A stretch of DNA of 64,000 nucleotides. Origin: Embiotoca jacksoni (Eukaryota > Chordata > Actinopteri > Embiotocidae). The translations under genes and the position numbers were made by a program. The stretch covers positions 19,588,881-19,652,880 of the forward strand of contig JAKOON010000007.1 in the NCBI GenBank assembly GCA_022577435.1. The letters are read 5' to 3'. This document shows positions 22,496 to 37,100 of this stretch, piece after piece. The number at the start of each line of letters is the position of its first letter. Position 1 is the stretch's first letter. The notes under the pieces are model-generated. The model was not told the origin of the DNA. It made no database searches and saw only the letters and a list, made by a program, of their open reading frames with translations.

Positions 22496-25400
22496 ATGGA
22501 GCCTGCCGGAATGTCTCGGTACCTAAAGTATTTCACCACTGTGGGCGACGAACAGCCGGTCCAGTTGGAGGAAGAGGAGCTGCATGTTGCCAGCGAGGAG
22601 CTGAGTCCGGCTTCAGGGCTGTTCCCAACAACACTGACCTTCAAGGACTCGCTGAAGAGGCTCTACTGCTCCGGACGCTTCCAGGTGCTACTAAAGTCTT
22701 TTAAAATAAAATGTTGTGGCAAAAAATTGCTCATCACAGTTGTCCAAGGTTGGATATTCAAGCTGTTTATTTTGCATGTCCATAACTCCCAGATACTGAG
22801 ATATCACAGTGATATAAATCAAAAAATGAAAGGAAAGCAGCAGATACTCACATTCAACACGCTGCAACCAGATTGCGCAGAAAGAAAATCATCAAACTGA
22901 AAAGTGTTGAAAATCCAACTTGCAAAACTTCAAAACTTTTGTGAAGCAGCACTTGAATAAAATTGCTTCAGCACTGTCAGCTGTGCAGGAAGTATTCCAA
23001 GTCCATTACTTGAATAGATGTATATCAGACCATAAACATTTGTTTCATGCAAAACCTTGTATTTGTGTTCTTTCCTCTGAAGAAGGAGGGACACTTTTAT
23101 TTTACGTAAAAATATTTCCACAAAAAAATTTACTGAAAGTATTGGAAGTAGAGAAATTGCTCTTGTGACTGGACATTTAGATTAGAATTGCTCAGGCATT
23201 AAAATAAAAGCACTTTCTACCAATCAAATCAGAGTGAGTTTTGTCGAGGTGATTTGTTGACATGTAAATGTCAGCTGTAAGAGAGCCACCCTCTCCTGAT
23301 TGTCTGCCTTTTCTTCCAGGTGTTGGTTGTGTGTTTGGTAATCCTGGATGCCATCTTTGTCCTGGCGGAGCTGCTTATAGATCTTGCTGTCATCAAGCTG
23401 GAACACAACCATCTTGCTCCTGAGGTGAGACGCAGTTTTCCACCCAGTCCAAGAAACCTTTGAGTTATTATTGACACATTTTCTACGCTGTTAACTAACC
23501 GAAGTTTGCCTCTCACAGTTGTTTCACTACCTGAGCCTGGCTCTTCTCACCTTCTTCATGGTGGAGTTGGCTGGGAAGCTGTTTGCGTACGGCCTGGAGT
23601 TCTTCCAGCACAGGTTCGAGGTGTTTGATGGTCTGGTGGTGGTGGTGTCTTTCGTGTTAGACATTGTCGTTGTCTTCCACGAGGATGCCTTCGATGGGGT
23701 GGGTCTCCTCATCCTGCTGCGACTGTGGAGGGTGGCCAGGATTATCAACGGTGAGTGCCACGGTGCATTCAGGGAGTCAACAAAATAATCAGAACACCTA
23801 ATACAAAATAATTTTTAATAAATACTACACCCCCATTTATTAGTACATACAATACATGATTATAATTTAATTTTTGGGCGTTTAAAATGTGTATCTTGAA
23901 AACAAATCGGCATTGTTGGATGAGGATGAGGTAACTGTGTTTACCTTTGCTTGCAGGGATCCTGGTGTCAGTGAAGACCCGTGCAGACCAGAAGATGCAC
24001 AAGCTGAAGGAGAGCTATGACCATATCATCAAAAGAATCACTGAGCTGCAGGAACGCAGTGATAAACTGGTGATTTCTTACAACCGCTTCTTTTTACATT
24101 AGAGAATGAATGAATGAAGGATGAAAAAAAGGGTCGTGTGTCACAAAAGTGGTTTGAGATCGAACCCTTCTGTACTGGATTTTCCAGGTCAGAAAACATG
24201 GTGTCTGTTTTAGGTAGTGAGAGACATAAGATTTCGAAGATGTTTTCATGTTAGAAATTGGTAAAATGTTTCTCAGCTACATTAACATGTTGTAGGACAG
24301 AGCATTCGTTTACAGGGTCTTGAGGTAGTCGAGTATATCTACAATTAATGAGGAATGTTTACATATAAAGTAGTGGCCAAGCGGCAGCCAGCAGTGACGT
24401 CACCTGTTGGTTTGTGAACGGCCGTTTCAGTTGAGATTTTGTCCTGCGCCATCTTGCTAGTTCCAAATGGTTTGGAGCAGGAAGTAACCATATTTGGACG
24501 AGCTGGGGGAGGAGCCAGCGGTGTACCTGACTCGATCTGATTAGAAACCCGCCGATATTATGTCGCGCCGACCGATCGCCGTAACCTGACTGTACCTTAC
24601 ACCTGTCAATCAAACAGACACGCCCCCAAAAACATGGCTTTTAAAGTTTATTTTCCAATTAATGACGGGATTATTTTTAGATGGACTGCAAGAAAACTGA
24701 TAAAAAGGAGTGACCTTAGGTAACGACACTGTAATAACGAGTGGGAAAAATGTATTGACTTTGGAGCTGACCTCTAGCAGCACTCGTTGGTATTGTATCT
24801 TAAGGCACTTCCGCATCGGCCTCATTTTTCAGCCCCTGACTCTACGTCCACTTTTATCTACAGTCTGTGGTAGTGGTCAACAATGAATCCCTTTGTTTCC
24901 AATAACATCAGCTTCATAACTAGTCCAACAAAGTCAAAAATTTTGCGCTCTGGTTGTATTGACATGTTATGACACATGTTCTGTAGCCCATCTTCTGCTT
25001 AATGATACTTTCACGTCAGTATCATGTAGTTTGAATCCAGCATGATGTTTTCGAAACCTCTGAAAATAAAATCTAATGTTGGCACTAGGCAGAGTTAAAA
25101 CAGTAATGACAATGGCAAATGGCAATCAATCAGACTATATAAACCTTTCAAACGATATTTTGTTTATGGCCATAATTAACTTCCGTAATGCAGAAAGCTG
25201 AATTGAGCACAGATAATATTTTGCATGATAAAATAGACTATTACTCTGCGGTGCTCTTGAACTGTATTTGTCCCCAATGACATCAGGACAGCAGAAAGTC
25301 TATACATCTTCCACCGCAAACTAAAAACGCAGCTCTTCTGACTTTACCTTGAATAAGAAAAAAACAGTAGCACTTTAGTAGCGCTTAAAATGGCACTTAC

Positions 25401-26058
25401 TGATAGCACTTTGTAGTTTGGCTTTCTTGAAGAAATTTGTACTTTCTTGATTCTTGTTCTGGGTTTTGTACCCTCATGGTTGAAATGCACTTTTTGCAAG
25501 TTGCTTTGGACAAAAGGGTCAGCTAAATGTAATGTAATGTCATCTATTTCATTATACAGAGAGGTGTTTCTGTTATTTTGTCTACCCTCACTGACATAAA
25601 GAACTCTGTAACACCTGTCAGTGTAACACAATGCAAATGAACAACAGCACAGAAAGTTGAATCAACACTTCTTTGAAACAGTTTCCATAAGCTTGTTTAA
25701 TTGTATAGTTGAAGCTCGTTCAACCCAATATATATTTTCATTAATTTACATCTAAATAACTGCTTTTTATAGATTATTTGTTCTGTTTGCTTTCACTTTG
25801 TGCTTGGGCCTCTTTCTAAGTATAGTAGATTGTTCCGGTATGAAACTTAAAACATCTATTTCAAATAATACTGTACTGCAAACAAATATAGAAATTGTTT
25901 AGTACAATTTAAGTATAGTCTGTAAATGCTCTAATATATGCCATAAAAGCTTTGAGTAAGTACCACCAACAAACTGATTCTTCTCTCCGTGTTCCTGTTA
26001 GGCACAAGAGAACCAGAAGCTGCAAGCCCTCCTGAAGAAGCACGGCATAGACTTCTAA
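22496..26058 (+). CDS. hvcn1: Voltage-gated proton channel Hv1
   Basis: Hv1 is a four-helix voltage-sensor protein that conducts H+ out of cells and works as a coiled-coil dimer. Coding exons: 22496-22684, 23320-23424, 23519-23750, 23957-24069 and 26002-26058 (TAA), all with GT-AG sites and matching phases. The N-terminus reads [14 protein letters not shown] from a second ATG at 22511, like the conserved human MSKFLRHFTVVGD. The ATG at 22496 would add five residues; lengths are 226 or 231 aa. S1 has [11 protein letters not shown] with the selectivity Asp. S2 has FFMVELAGK with the conserved Glu and Lys. S3 has [14 protein letters not shown]4 has [16 protein letters not shown] with three gating arginines. 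A short coiled coil follows, ending KKHGIDF. AATAAA lies at 26423-26428. All key residues are present, so it should be functional. Confidence 0.97.
24360..24610. repeat. Interspersed repeat in HVCN1 intron
   Basis: The block GTTTGTGAACGGCCGTT with a nearby ATCTTGCTAGTT recurs at 57775-57840 (TGGTTTGTGAACGGCCGTTA, AATCTTGCTAGTTT). The family is not identified and there is no coding capacity. Confidence 0.5.
25240..25545 (+). mobile_element. LINE 3' end in HVCN1 last intron
   Basis: Ends in the tandem TAAATGTAATGTAATGT after TTGCTTTGGACAAAAGGGTCAGC. The same family is present in inverse orientation at 31567-32290, sharing AAGTCAGAAGAGCTGCGT-type and AGCACTTTGTAGTTTGGCTTTC blocks. The 5' side keeps the end of an RT-type frame (HRKLKTQLF). 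Clade is probably L2-like. Confidence 0.65.
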
Positions 26059-26422
26059 CTCATCCAGCTAACTGTTGTGGAGCCACTGTTTACCATCATT
26101 TTATAAACTGTCACATACTATAAACTCCTTAATCAAATTTTTTTTTACACCTGATTTCAGTATCCCATTGTAGAGATCATCTTTTTTTTGAGTATCTGTA
26201 TCATTAGATCATTCCTGTCATCATAGTGATGGACACCATTTATATGTCTGCATTTATCTACTGAACATCAAATATATAGCTGTTATGGATATCACTCCGT
26301 AGAGGTTAAAGTGCTTGTAAATATGTGAAACCTTCCACAGACAAATAACTTGTACATACAAATTGTATTTACATCTGCTTAATGACATTTGGATGTACTG
26401 TATGTTGTGTCAAAAATATTTA

Positions 26423-26478
26423 AATAAATGATTTCAATAAGTGATGATTGATGAAGTGAAAAAGTGATTTAATTTATT
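26423..26478. terminator. Facing poly(A) signals of HVCN1 and TCTN1
   Basis: AATAAA on + at 26423-26428 for HVCN1. TTTATT at 26473-26478 is AATAAA on - for TCTN1. The two genes end tail to tail and their 3' UTRs probably touch or overlap. Confidence 0.6.
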
Positions 26479-26633
26479 AAATAGTCTGACGAAAAATCTT
26501 ATATACATTGCTCAGACAATATACAATGACGGACTGATCATCCAAACAGCGCTCGTGGTGATAAATGCCACATGCTGTACACGTGTGTAAGGTAAATGTT
26601 CCCATGCAGTGGTGAGTGGAACCTGTAGTTGGA

Positions 26634-29600
26634 TCAGACAAAAGGGAAGAAGAAGTCAAAGGGCAGTTTGGCATCGATAGTGGGTGTTGCTGTGTATCCA
26701 GGAAGAGCAGCAGCAGACACCGGTATGAAGGCTATGGAGCTTCTGATTGAAAAGATGCTGCTGCCTCCAGACAGCCGGGTCTGTGGGAGAACGCACAAAC
26801 ACATTAATTGATCTTAATTCCACTTTGCTTGAGTACCAAGTTAAAAACCAGAGAGAAGTTTGCAAATTGTATTGTTTTATTTCTGTTTGTTTCTAAAGTT
26901 TTCACACATTGCCTGTTTAATGATCAGTTTGCTTCGGTTCATTGAGGCTAGTATACAGGTATCATGTGGTTGAGAAAAACAGTGCAAAGAGATCCAGTCG
27001 GCAAATCAAGCGTACAGATTCAACTTCCTGCTTTTAGACCAGCAGTATTGAATGTAAACTAGGAGGAGGGTGTAATCTGTCAGCATCTAAAGTCAGTAGT
27101 TAATAATTTATTATTTAATACTTTTCCAAGTTTTAAGGATAATATTGCATGTCCCACAGATTTTGATCTTAAGACAAGTCCAGAGTAAAGTATTTTGGTC
27201 AATCCCGATTTTCACATAAGCTCTCCTCACCAGAGTGTCATTGACAGCCGTGGATGCTGTGGTTTTGTGCAACCACATAACCTCCTGTCACCCTACAGGT
27301 TTCCTTTCTGTCTATACCTTAAAATACCAAAAATTCAGTGTACACAAAAAACGGATGAGAGCTAATATACAATGTATCATTTGCCTTGGTCCGGACCAAC
27401 GAATCAAACGACAGGATGGAAAGGCTCCTTCAGAAAGTGAGATGAGAGAGGAGTGAAGCATCTCCCCCCTAACTATGCTGGCTCGCTTTTCATTTCACCT
27501 CCCTCTGCAGCTTCATCTGGAAGGGCTATAAACATACCTGATTTCCAAAGTTGTAGGACGACACGTCTTAATGATTAGTTCTGAGAGACAATGGCCCAAC
27601 AGCATGCTGTGCCAGTAAATGTGAGTCTTACCAAACTGCTGGTGTTGGTCTGGATCACTTCTTTGATGCTTACAATCTGAGCTTGGGGGTTCACCAAGGA
27701 CCCGTATTTGGTCCACTCAATTTCTAAATGGAGTGACAGTGGGATGCTGCAACTCTGTGCTTCCTGCAAATGACAAACAAAATGCTGGACAGTGGCTTCA
27801 CTTCTACATGATTCAAGATGAAGTGTGAACATTCTCAAAACCTGAGACCTTCAAGTCTTCTAAGATTACTCACTTACCAACTCCTCTGACTACACAGCCT
27901 CACACAGTAGAAAGATTTTGCTATCACATATAAGATTACCATGACAAAGACTGTGTAGTGAGGAAGGATATGGTTAAATTGTTCTCACCGTGGGATTGAA
28001 CTTGTTCTTGATCTGCACCCAGTCCAGTGGGCTGTCCAACGGGGAGTTTCCAAAGGAAGCCACATACTGGGGAACGTTTGGTCCTCTCAGAACATCCAGA
28101 AGCAGCTGAGAGACCAGGGAGCAGTTGGCAACATCCTGCAGTCTACGGGGACCAAACAAGTTATCATCACAAATGTATTGAGACATAAGGAGACACTTTT
28201 GCTGTGTTCCAAATGATGTCCTTCCCGTAGTACCCTAACAAATAGAGCTCTTCTTTGTTAGGACTCGTTACTTATGTAGTGCAGGAATTTTGACAGGGTA
28301 GTATTGTTTCAAATCACACACTGCTATTCTGCACTGACTGGAAATGACCTCAGCATGCGAACACATCACATGCCAAATATCTACAGCTTGACTTATTTTA
28401 CCCCGAAATTAATGTTTTTATTTTCTCTGTTTAACACACTCAATAAACGCACTGATTCTTTTTTCCACAAGCAGTAGTGAAAAAAAACAACTTTTGTGAG
28501 GTGTTCAGGAACATCTGAAGCGTCTTTAGAGCCTTAATTTGAAAGTTTTTCACGCTGGTGGCCCCGCCCCTTCCTCTACATAGCCAAGATGGCCACCGTT
28601 TAGGGTGGAAAGTGTCCAGAGTTTCACCCTTCTTTTTTGAGGGGGTTTTGAGTGCATCATTCTGGTACCTTTTGTGCACTGCATGTTTTTGTACTTGACA
28701 GTGTGAATGTTAGTGCACAAGTACGCCATTTGGAACACAGCTTACAGTATGTCTTCACAGGGATGGGATCTGTTGAGTGTGAGGATGCTATGCCTTAATG
28801 TGCAGCCAGACACAGAGTCCAGACCAAACAGGACAGGAGAGCGCTGTTGTGGACCCCGCAGACAGTCTTGGTCATCAGCACTATGGAGCGTAGACAGTGT
28901 GTCTCTGGGGTTCACGCTTCTGGCAATCCCAGTGAAGAAGACTGTCAAGGAAAATTCCTGAGTTCTGACTTTTTTATGACTTGAGTTTTACTTTTTGTCA
29001 TAATTTCAAATCAACAATAATTTTTTTTTTTTACTTTACTTTGTCTTTAATTGCAAATAAATCTTCTTCATTTTTTCTTTCTTTAGGCATCAATATATTT
29101 CTCTTGCCTTGTATAAGGGTGAAGGAAATTTACTAATGATGCAGGTGAAGGATATTCTGCTTTTTTTGTTCCAGACACCAGAGGCAGTCCGACAACATAA
29201 CCTGGATTTCCACTGAAGTGGACAGCTGTATCCCCACCGTCCTCCTATTCAAAAGACAGCGTCAGGAATAACAAATTTATACAATTATTACATTTATTTA
29301 AATTTTTTTGGGCCTTCAGTAAGAAATCAAGCCACATTAAACCCTCTGGGACAACCCCTGTAGCCAATGGTCTTTGACATTAAATTATTAACGTGTACAG
29401 GCAAAGGATGTGTTGAATGCTATAGATGGGTTAAAAATGATTTTCCACCAAACTGCAATTCTGCTTGAGGCGACCAGCTCAAGGTCCACTCATGAGCTTT
29501 TACAATACAATAGTTTATATAGTAAAATATCTGGGGCAAACTAAAAGACCCCAGAGGGTTAAATAACTCTGCTAAAGAGTTGCCAAAACTGCCATGAAAA

Positions 29601-32600
29601 TGCCAACATGCAGTAGAGTTTCCTTCAAATACCACAGATTATGTCCTCCTGTTTTCAAGAACACTAATCTTTTGGACAACACATCCTTACACATAAGGTA
29701 ATTTCTAATATACTACCTGGACAAACGCGATCTGAAACTCCTGTTCCACGGACAGCCTGGCTTTACGGACAAATCCAAGTACCATAGACACAACGGCAAT
29801 TACTATCTCACCAGCTGGGTTGTGTGTTATCACGTAGGCAACCTGAGGAGACAAAAGTGTGTTATTATTCCAGCAGATAATGACTTACTTTTTTTGTAAA
29901 ACCTTTAACTACAATGTTATGTTCAAATGTTCAGCTATACTACTATGTGAATCATTCATGTTATATCTGCACAGTCAATTACGTCTGCTTATACGGTATG
30001 ATGACTATAATGTTCAGTTTTTTGCTGACTCTGTCAGGTATAAATTAATTACCAATGAGAACATGGTTTGAGGATGGTGTTCTACAGGGGCTTGTTTCAC
30101 AAAGACAGACTTTGACTAAGGCCTAGACCTAATTAAGTCAGAATTTAGAGTTACATCTTAATTACTCTGTTGTACAAAGATGCTTACCTTTTGACGATCT
30201 TAAGTAAGACTAATTTGCTATGAATTCTGGGTAAAGTGACCAAGTCACCTTTACCACTTAATCCACATCCTGAGGCTGCAACCTTCATTGATATATTTCC
30301 CACTTGGAGGGAAGGATCCCAAACGAGTTCTCTTCCACCCTCCTGGCCCTTGATAGCCTTTACCTGGACAGCCTCTTAGCCTCACTCAGGTCATTTCCAT
30401 TCAGGGTAGCATAACGTTGCGTGAGAGGGGAAAGGCTTCATTCACCATAATGACATGGAGGACTGGTTGTTAGGGGCCAGGAAGTGGTCTTGGCTGGGGA
30501 ATAGCCATGGTTTCTAATGGCTAATGACTTGGCTACTGTGATATAAAACTTATATAAGCTTATATAAACTAATATTAGGCTGCAAATTACACATAAAAAA
30601 GACGTAAATTTATTTGAGACATAACGCCAAATGGTCTTTGGCACTCTGACGTTTGTTTGGTCCTTTTTGATGTTTTTTATGATCGCCAGGATACGATCAA
30701 ACTTATGTTACTCATCTGAAAGTATGAATCAAATTTTTCTTCAAAAGAGTACAGCTGTAGTGTGTTGGATTTTCCTAGATCCTCTCATCTTTGAAGAATT
30801 TCATTAACCCATCCCCTTCTGATTTTGTGCTCAAAACCAAACTGTTGTCAGATCATCACTGTCAGAATTAAAACGCTACTGAGCAGTTGTTACACAGTGC
30901 ATCAAAAAAAATGAAAACACAATACGCAGGGCATGTAGCTCCAGAAAAAAGGTTTGTTTACAATACAGTAAATGCATTTTGAATTTCCTCCAAAAAAAGG
31001 AAAACATTTCATAACTCAGCAGATTCAGCATTTTTGTAAAGTTGTGGAAAAGTACAAAGACAAAATGGAAATGAGAAGATGTTTCATTGGAGTACACGGT
31101 CAATGATCCAAATGTTGACACTGTTGAGTCCTGCAAGATTTTCAATATGTAACTCGGTGCTGTTTTTCAGTCTAGTAGTGTTGTTCTATGAGGGCCTTTT
31201 GTTGCTGGGAGAACACAGGTGCCCTTACAACCTCGCATGACATCCCTTGCTTCTGTCAGTTGTTGATATGAATCCTCAACCGTCAACAAACTGTGAGCTC
31301 TGAACTGGCTAATATTGGTTTCATCACATCATTTGCAGTTGTAGTTGTGTTTAAGCTATGACACTTGTGCTTTGATTGAACTTTTGCTACCTGTGGTCAA
31401 AATAATGCACCACAAGTGCATCACAGTGAAAACTGTGTTTTGGTGAGTGAGAATGTTGTTAAAGAGTTTTGTAAAAAGAATGAATGACATCTGCAAATTG
31501 TGTCTCAACTAGGTGAAGATTGTTTATGGTTTCGTCAGAAGAGTGTGTGATTCAATAGATGGGTTCAGGCTACATTACATTACATTTAGCTGACGCCTTT
31601 AACCAAACCAAATAAGTGCATTTCAACCATGAGGGTACAATCCCAGAACAACAAGAATCAAGAAAGTACAATTTTGTTCAAGAAAGCCAAACTACAAAGT
31701 GCTATAAGTAAGTGCCATTTTAAGCGCTACTAAAGTGCTACCTATTCAAGGTAAAGTCGGAAGAGGTGTGTTTTTAGTTTGCATCGGAAAACGTATAGAC
31801 TTTCTGCTGTCCTGATGTCATTGGGGAGCTCATTTCACCATTTAAGAGCCAGGACAGCAAACAGTCGTGATTTTGTAGAGTGTTTAGCTCACAGTGAGGG
31901 AGCAACAAGCCGATTGGCAGATGCAGAGCGGAGGGAGCGGGTGTAGGGTTGGACCATGTCCTGGATGTGGACTGGACCCGATCTGTTCGCAGCACGGTAC
32001 GCAAGAACCAATGTTTTGAAACGGATGCGGGCAGCTACTGGCAACCAGTGAAGGGAGCGGAGGAGTGGAGTAGTGTGAGTGAATTTAGGTAGGTTAAAGA
32101 CCAGTCGAGCTGCGGCATTCTAGATGAGCTGCAGAGTTTGGATGGCACTAGCAGGTAGACCTGCCAGGAGGGAGTTACAATAGTCTAAGCGTAAGATGAC
32201 CAGAGCCTGGACCAGAACCTGCACCGCCTTCTGAGTGAGAAGAGGACGTATTCTCCTGATGTTGTGCAGCATGTACTGTATCTGCACAACATCAGCCTAC
32301 TGAGTGTTTGGTTTAGAGGATGGTGTTTAGTGTTTTAGCGATTCAGAAAAACTGTAATATCCATGTGGTGGACGGCCCTTTAGCCAGGAGATAGTTTGTG
32401 AAAGTGTTTTGTCTACAATTGACTAATTCAAGAGCAAAATGCATATTGGTGTAACTTGCCCCTGGATTGCATTACGAGGATGGATCAGAAAGTTCAGAGA
32501 CGGCTCCTGGTTCTCGTGGACGGTGAGTAGCACCGTGCTGTGCATGGAGCACAGGGAAGCTATAACCTTCATGAGTAAGTATTTCAAGCTTTGTCACTTG

Positions 32601-34158
32601 ATCAAAATCAGCAGTTGACATACACATGGTTTTGTGCGCAGTGGTCCGGGTGCGTCTGCGATTTCTTTACACACCTAAACTTGAGCAGGAAGTGCAACAT
32701 TGCAGTTTGTGACAAATTATTGGAGAACACAGAAGAAGTAGCAGGGTGCTGAAGCCAGTGATGAGAGGTGATGGGTGTGATGATTGTTTTTAATACACTG
32801 TCATGTTAGAGAACCATTGCGGTACCATGAAGTGCCATTGCAATACAGTTCAGGTTGTTTGTACAGAATGTTTTCCCTCACCACTGGGGCACCAATTCAC
32901 AACAAAACCAATGGTTTTGGTATTTGGCGTTTTGGTATTTGGCGTTCCGCCCCTCGGAACCGCGAATGTGACTCAAAATTGCTCTCCAGGCTCATTGCTT
33001 CTTTGCCATGGGCTTTCTAATTCATTTTAAGGTTCTCCCTTGCAGATTTCCAGAGTTTAACATAAAATTTGATGTGCTCCCTTTGGTTATGTCCGTGGAG
33101 AAATCACGGACATGATGTCGCTAGTCTGGCACAGAGCTCACAAAAATCTTGTGTAACTCAGGAACTGATGATGATCAAGGGAAGAAACTTGGGAGTACAT
33201 CGCCATTAAGATTATAGCTTTCCCCTTCTCCACTAAACACTTACATTATAAACAGCTGGTGCATCTAGTTACAGACACCCGTATGTATGTAAAAGGGAAG
33301 GACATAAAAATAAGAACCACCTTTTATACAGTCCAACACCACTGTGGTAGTGGGGCATGGTTTGGCTCAGCTGCAGGAGGGACTGATTGGGGGAGTGGTT
33401 CAGGGAACGGTGCCTGGAAGAGGCTTATTTAGCACAGCTGCAGTGAATCATGTTTTGGTCTCTCCCCACACAAAAGCACCTGGCAGGTCACCGGACGGGG
33501 CTGTCTCCTGGGGACACGGAGCAGGAGGCTAGCTGCAGACGGGATGGATAGCACATGCTCGAATGCCCACCAGGAGAGCACAAGGGCACCGGTATTGTTG
33601 TGTGCGAATAAAACACTTTGGACAATATACTTTAGCTGGTCATTGTTCGTTTGTGCTGGAAGAAACCACGGTGACGGCAAGATGCATGTCACAACCACGT
33701 TTAACCGTGACCTCGGTACATAATTTAATCAAACAGTAACAACGGAATAATAAGCTTTCTAAAGACAGATGTTGCCAGGCTACAGAACGTTTTAACCCCA
33801 ACATACGATAGAATTAAAGGATTATTACAAGTTGGTTGTACTGTTTTGGCAGGTAAAGTATGAAATATATTTTCAAAAGGTTTACATTGGCAGATTTCAT
33901 TCTAAAGTTACCCATAAACATTAATTTATGGGATTTAAGTGACTTACCTTCAGCACCACATTACCACAGAGCATGGGGTTGAGCAGAACAGGACTGAGGC
34001 TTTCTCCACCACTGATCTTCAGCTCAGTCTGAGTCCCATCTGTAGACTGCAGGATGACTGAAGCCACCTCCACAGGAACAACCTTCCGAAACCCAAAACT
34101 CAGTGAACATTCATCCATTTTATCTAAACCTGCTTTATCCTGTACGAGGTCATGGTGT

Positions 34159-34189
<31 letters not shown>

Positions 34190-37100
34190 GGGGGGGGGCG
34201 CTGGAGCTGACGTTGGGCGAAGGCGGGGTACACCGTGGACAGATTGCCACTTCATCAAAGACAGATAACTCTTCACCCACACATGCACGGAAGAACATGC
34301 AAACTCCACACACAAAGCCTCTGGTCGACCAGCAGATTCAAACCCAGGACCTTTTTGCTGTGAGGCGACAGTGCCGACCACTGCGCAACCTACGCTAGCC
34401 TGGCTCCACCAGACTATTGCTCCCAGCTTCATTTTCCTTCACTAGGATTATAGTCTGGAAATGCGGTTAGCATTAAAGCTCGCTCAACCACTCTAAAGGA
34501 CAGACCAACCAGCGACCAGTGTCAGTGGGGAAAGTCTCGGCCAGTTTCGGCAGATATCAATTGGATAAAACTGTTCCAATCGTTTTAAAATTAAACCAGA
34601 GTTCAGGCCCACCCAGTAGGATGCAATGACTGCAAATAATTCTCTATGGAGCGTACCAAGACACATTAATTTACACACTTGATATGGGACTGGTAACATC
34701 CAAGCCTCCACCAGTGAGAATTTTTCCTGCTTTCATATATCCCTTCCCGCGAGGGGAAATTGTGTCGTTACAGCAGCGGCATGTATAGGACAAAGCAATA
34801 AATCACAGAATATAAAATAGAGGTACTAAGAACATTAATTATAAAAAAAGCACATTATATACAACTTACGTATATACAAATAAAAATAGAATAACATTAA
34901 ATTTAACTAAAATAAAATAAAATAAAACAAACAACAGTGCAACAGTGTTATTGATGTGTGATGGATTTGACCAGAGGTGAGTTATTGTAAAGTCTAATCG
35001 CAGTGGGCAGGAATGATCTCCTGTATCTGTCCTCGTGACAGCGGCGCTGGATGAGTCTACTGGAGAACGTGCTCCGCTGTCCCTGCAGTAGGTGGTAGAG
35101 AGTATGGTCCGGGTTATCCAATATGGATAACAGTTTGTTCAGCGTCCTCTTCTCCACCACCTTTTCCAGACTGTCCAGTTTGCAGCCAATGATGGAGCCG
35201 GCCTTCTTAACCAGTTTGTTAAGTCTGTTGGTGTCGCCGGCTCCAATGCTGCTCCACCAGCAGACTACGGAGAATTTACTAGTTTACGGTAAATTTAAAG
35301 GGTGATAGCACTGTTTCTGTAGCCAAATAAGCCTTCTGCTGTTTTTTATGACTGTTTTTTATATTTTCAGAATGGATATCTAAGATAACGGTTGATTTGC
35401 AATTATTCCACTTCAGAACAAAACTTCAACTTGCGGAGAGATGAAAGTTGCTGGACTCAGAAGGTAACTTCATATAACTGCATGCTTTAAACGCGTGGTT
35501 TACATATTGACAGAGTTACATTGTTGTTATTGGGTAGTTAGGTAGTTATTGTGTTAGTACATATTCTGCAATAGTAGCTTTTTTTGACAAAATAATAGCA
35601 GAAGCAATATTAACTGTAATGGAAGACGTGTCTTAATCAAGTCTCGGTGAGTTGAGTTTCATTCCATGATAAACTAAATGGAAATTAATGGCTGCCTGGT
35701 TAGCAGAGAAACCGCCTAAACAGTGCAGCATGCTGTGAGACAACTCAGTAAACAGTATTGCAAAGCAAATGTGTCGTCAGTGCTAATATGAACATAGCTG
35801 ACTACTTCCTTTTTCTTGGAAACTCTGGATACATTTTTTTTTCTCAATATTTTTCTCTCTTTAGATTGCAGCAGTTAACCTCACGGTTGTGTCAGTGCAA
35901 ACCTTTTGCAGTGTGAGGCAAGATGAAAGGACTTTTATGCAGCTTTTTGATTCATTTAACGCATTCAAAAGTACATTTTATATTTCAAAACATGAGCCTG
36001 AGGCTGGGAGGGCATTATGGGATTTGAAGTCTCTGTAAGGCACCAAAACAAAATTTAGTCTGTCTGTTTGTCTATCTGACAAACCAAACAATAAAAAAAC
36101 ACAACAAAAACTGCAGTATCAAGTAGTGTGAACTAATGTAATTGCTCAAATTATGGAGAGACAGTGTGGCTACAGTGTATACATATATGAAAGCAGGCAC
36201 TTACAAAAACACTAAAAATAAACCTTAGATACTCTATGTTTGGAAAATGCAAGGGAAATGGTGGATTTACAGACAAACTGAGTCCTTGATTCTGCTCCAG
36301 TTTTCCTTTAGTTTCAGAATGAATCTTATAAATATATACAGTGTATTAAAGTATTTTATCTAAATGTAACTCTCCAAAGTGCAATATTTGGGTTTTAAAA
36401 TGGTGGGTTTTTTTAACCCCACAATTAGACATTGTACAGTGTAACGTTGGCTCAGTAGATGCATTTAGTCTGTAGTTACATAATCATTACCACAAGAGTT
36501 GCAATACTGGATTCTTGCGCAAATATTTTCACAACTAATGTGGCCTAATTTCAACATTTGAATAGTTTCTTATTTGTTTTTTCTTACATCTTAGCCGTTC
36601 TCTGTGCTGTTATAACATAAATTTCCCCTCAGGAATCAAGTCCTATCTTATCATCATGGCCATGTGACCACTTCTATACTATACATATATACTCCAACTG
36701 GCATTTGACCATGCAAAAAAGAGTGATTATTTTCATTATCTGCTGATTTTCTACATTAATGATGTAGAAAATATAAGAAAATTGTTTCAAAAGAATTGCT
36801 CATTACAATTTCAAAGAGCAAGTTTGAAACACTCACATTGTTTGTTTTGTCTGACCAACATTCCAAAAGATTTCAATATGGAAAACTGAGATTACTAACA
36901 AATCCTCACATAAAAAACTGCAACTGGCACAATTTTGTAGTCTTTGCTTGGGAAATACCTTATCACTTTGTCATTTATCAAAATAATTAATAATAAAAAA
37001 GTAAGAGTACTTACTGGTGCATCTGTATTCTTCCCCTGTTGAGCAGAAAATATTTAGTCTTTAAATGAAATATAATCGATTGTTTTTTGGAAGTTTCTCT

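Noticed and set aside
36000..36025. ZNF143-like GGGCATTATGGGATTTGAAG inside a TCTN1 intron
   Set aside because: No TATA, start site or exon nearby; probably within an old repeat.
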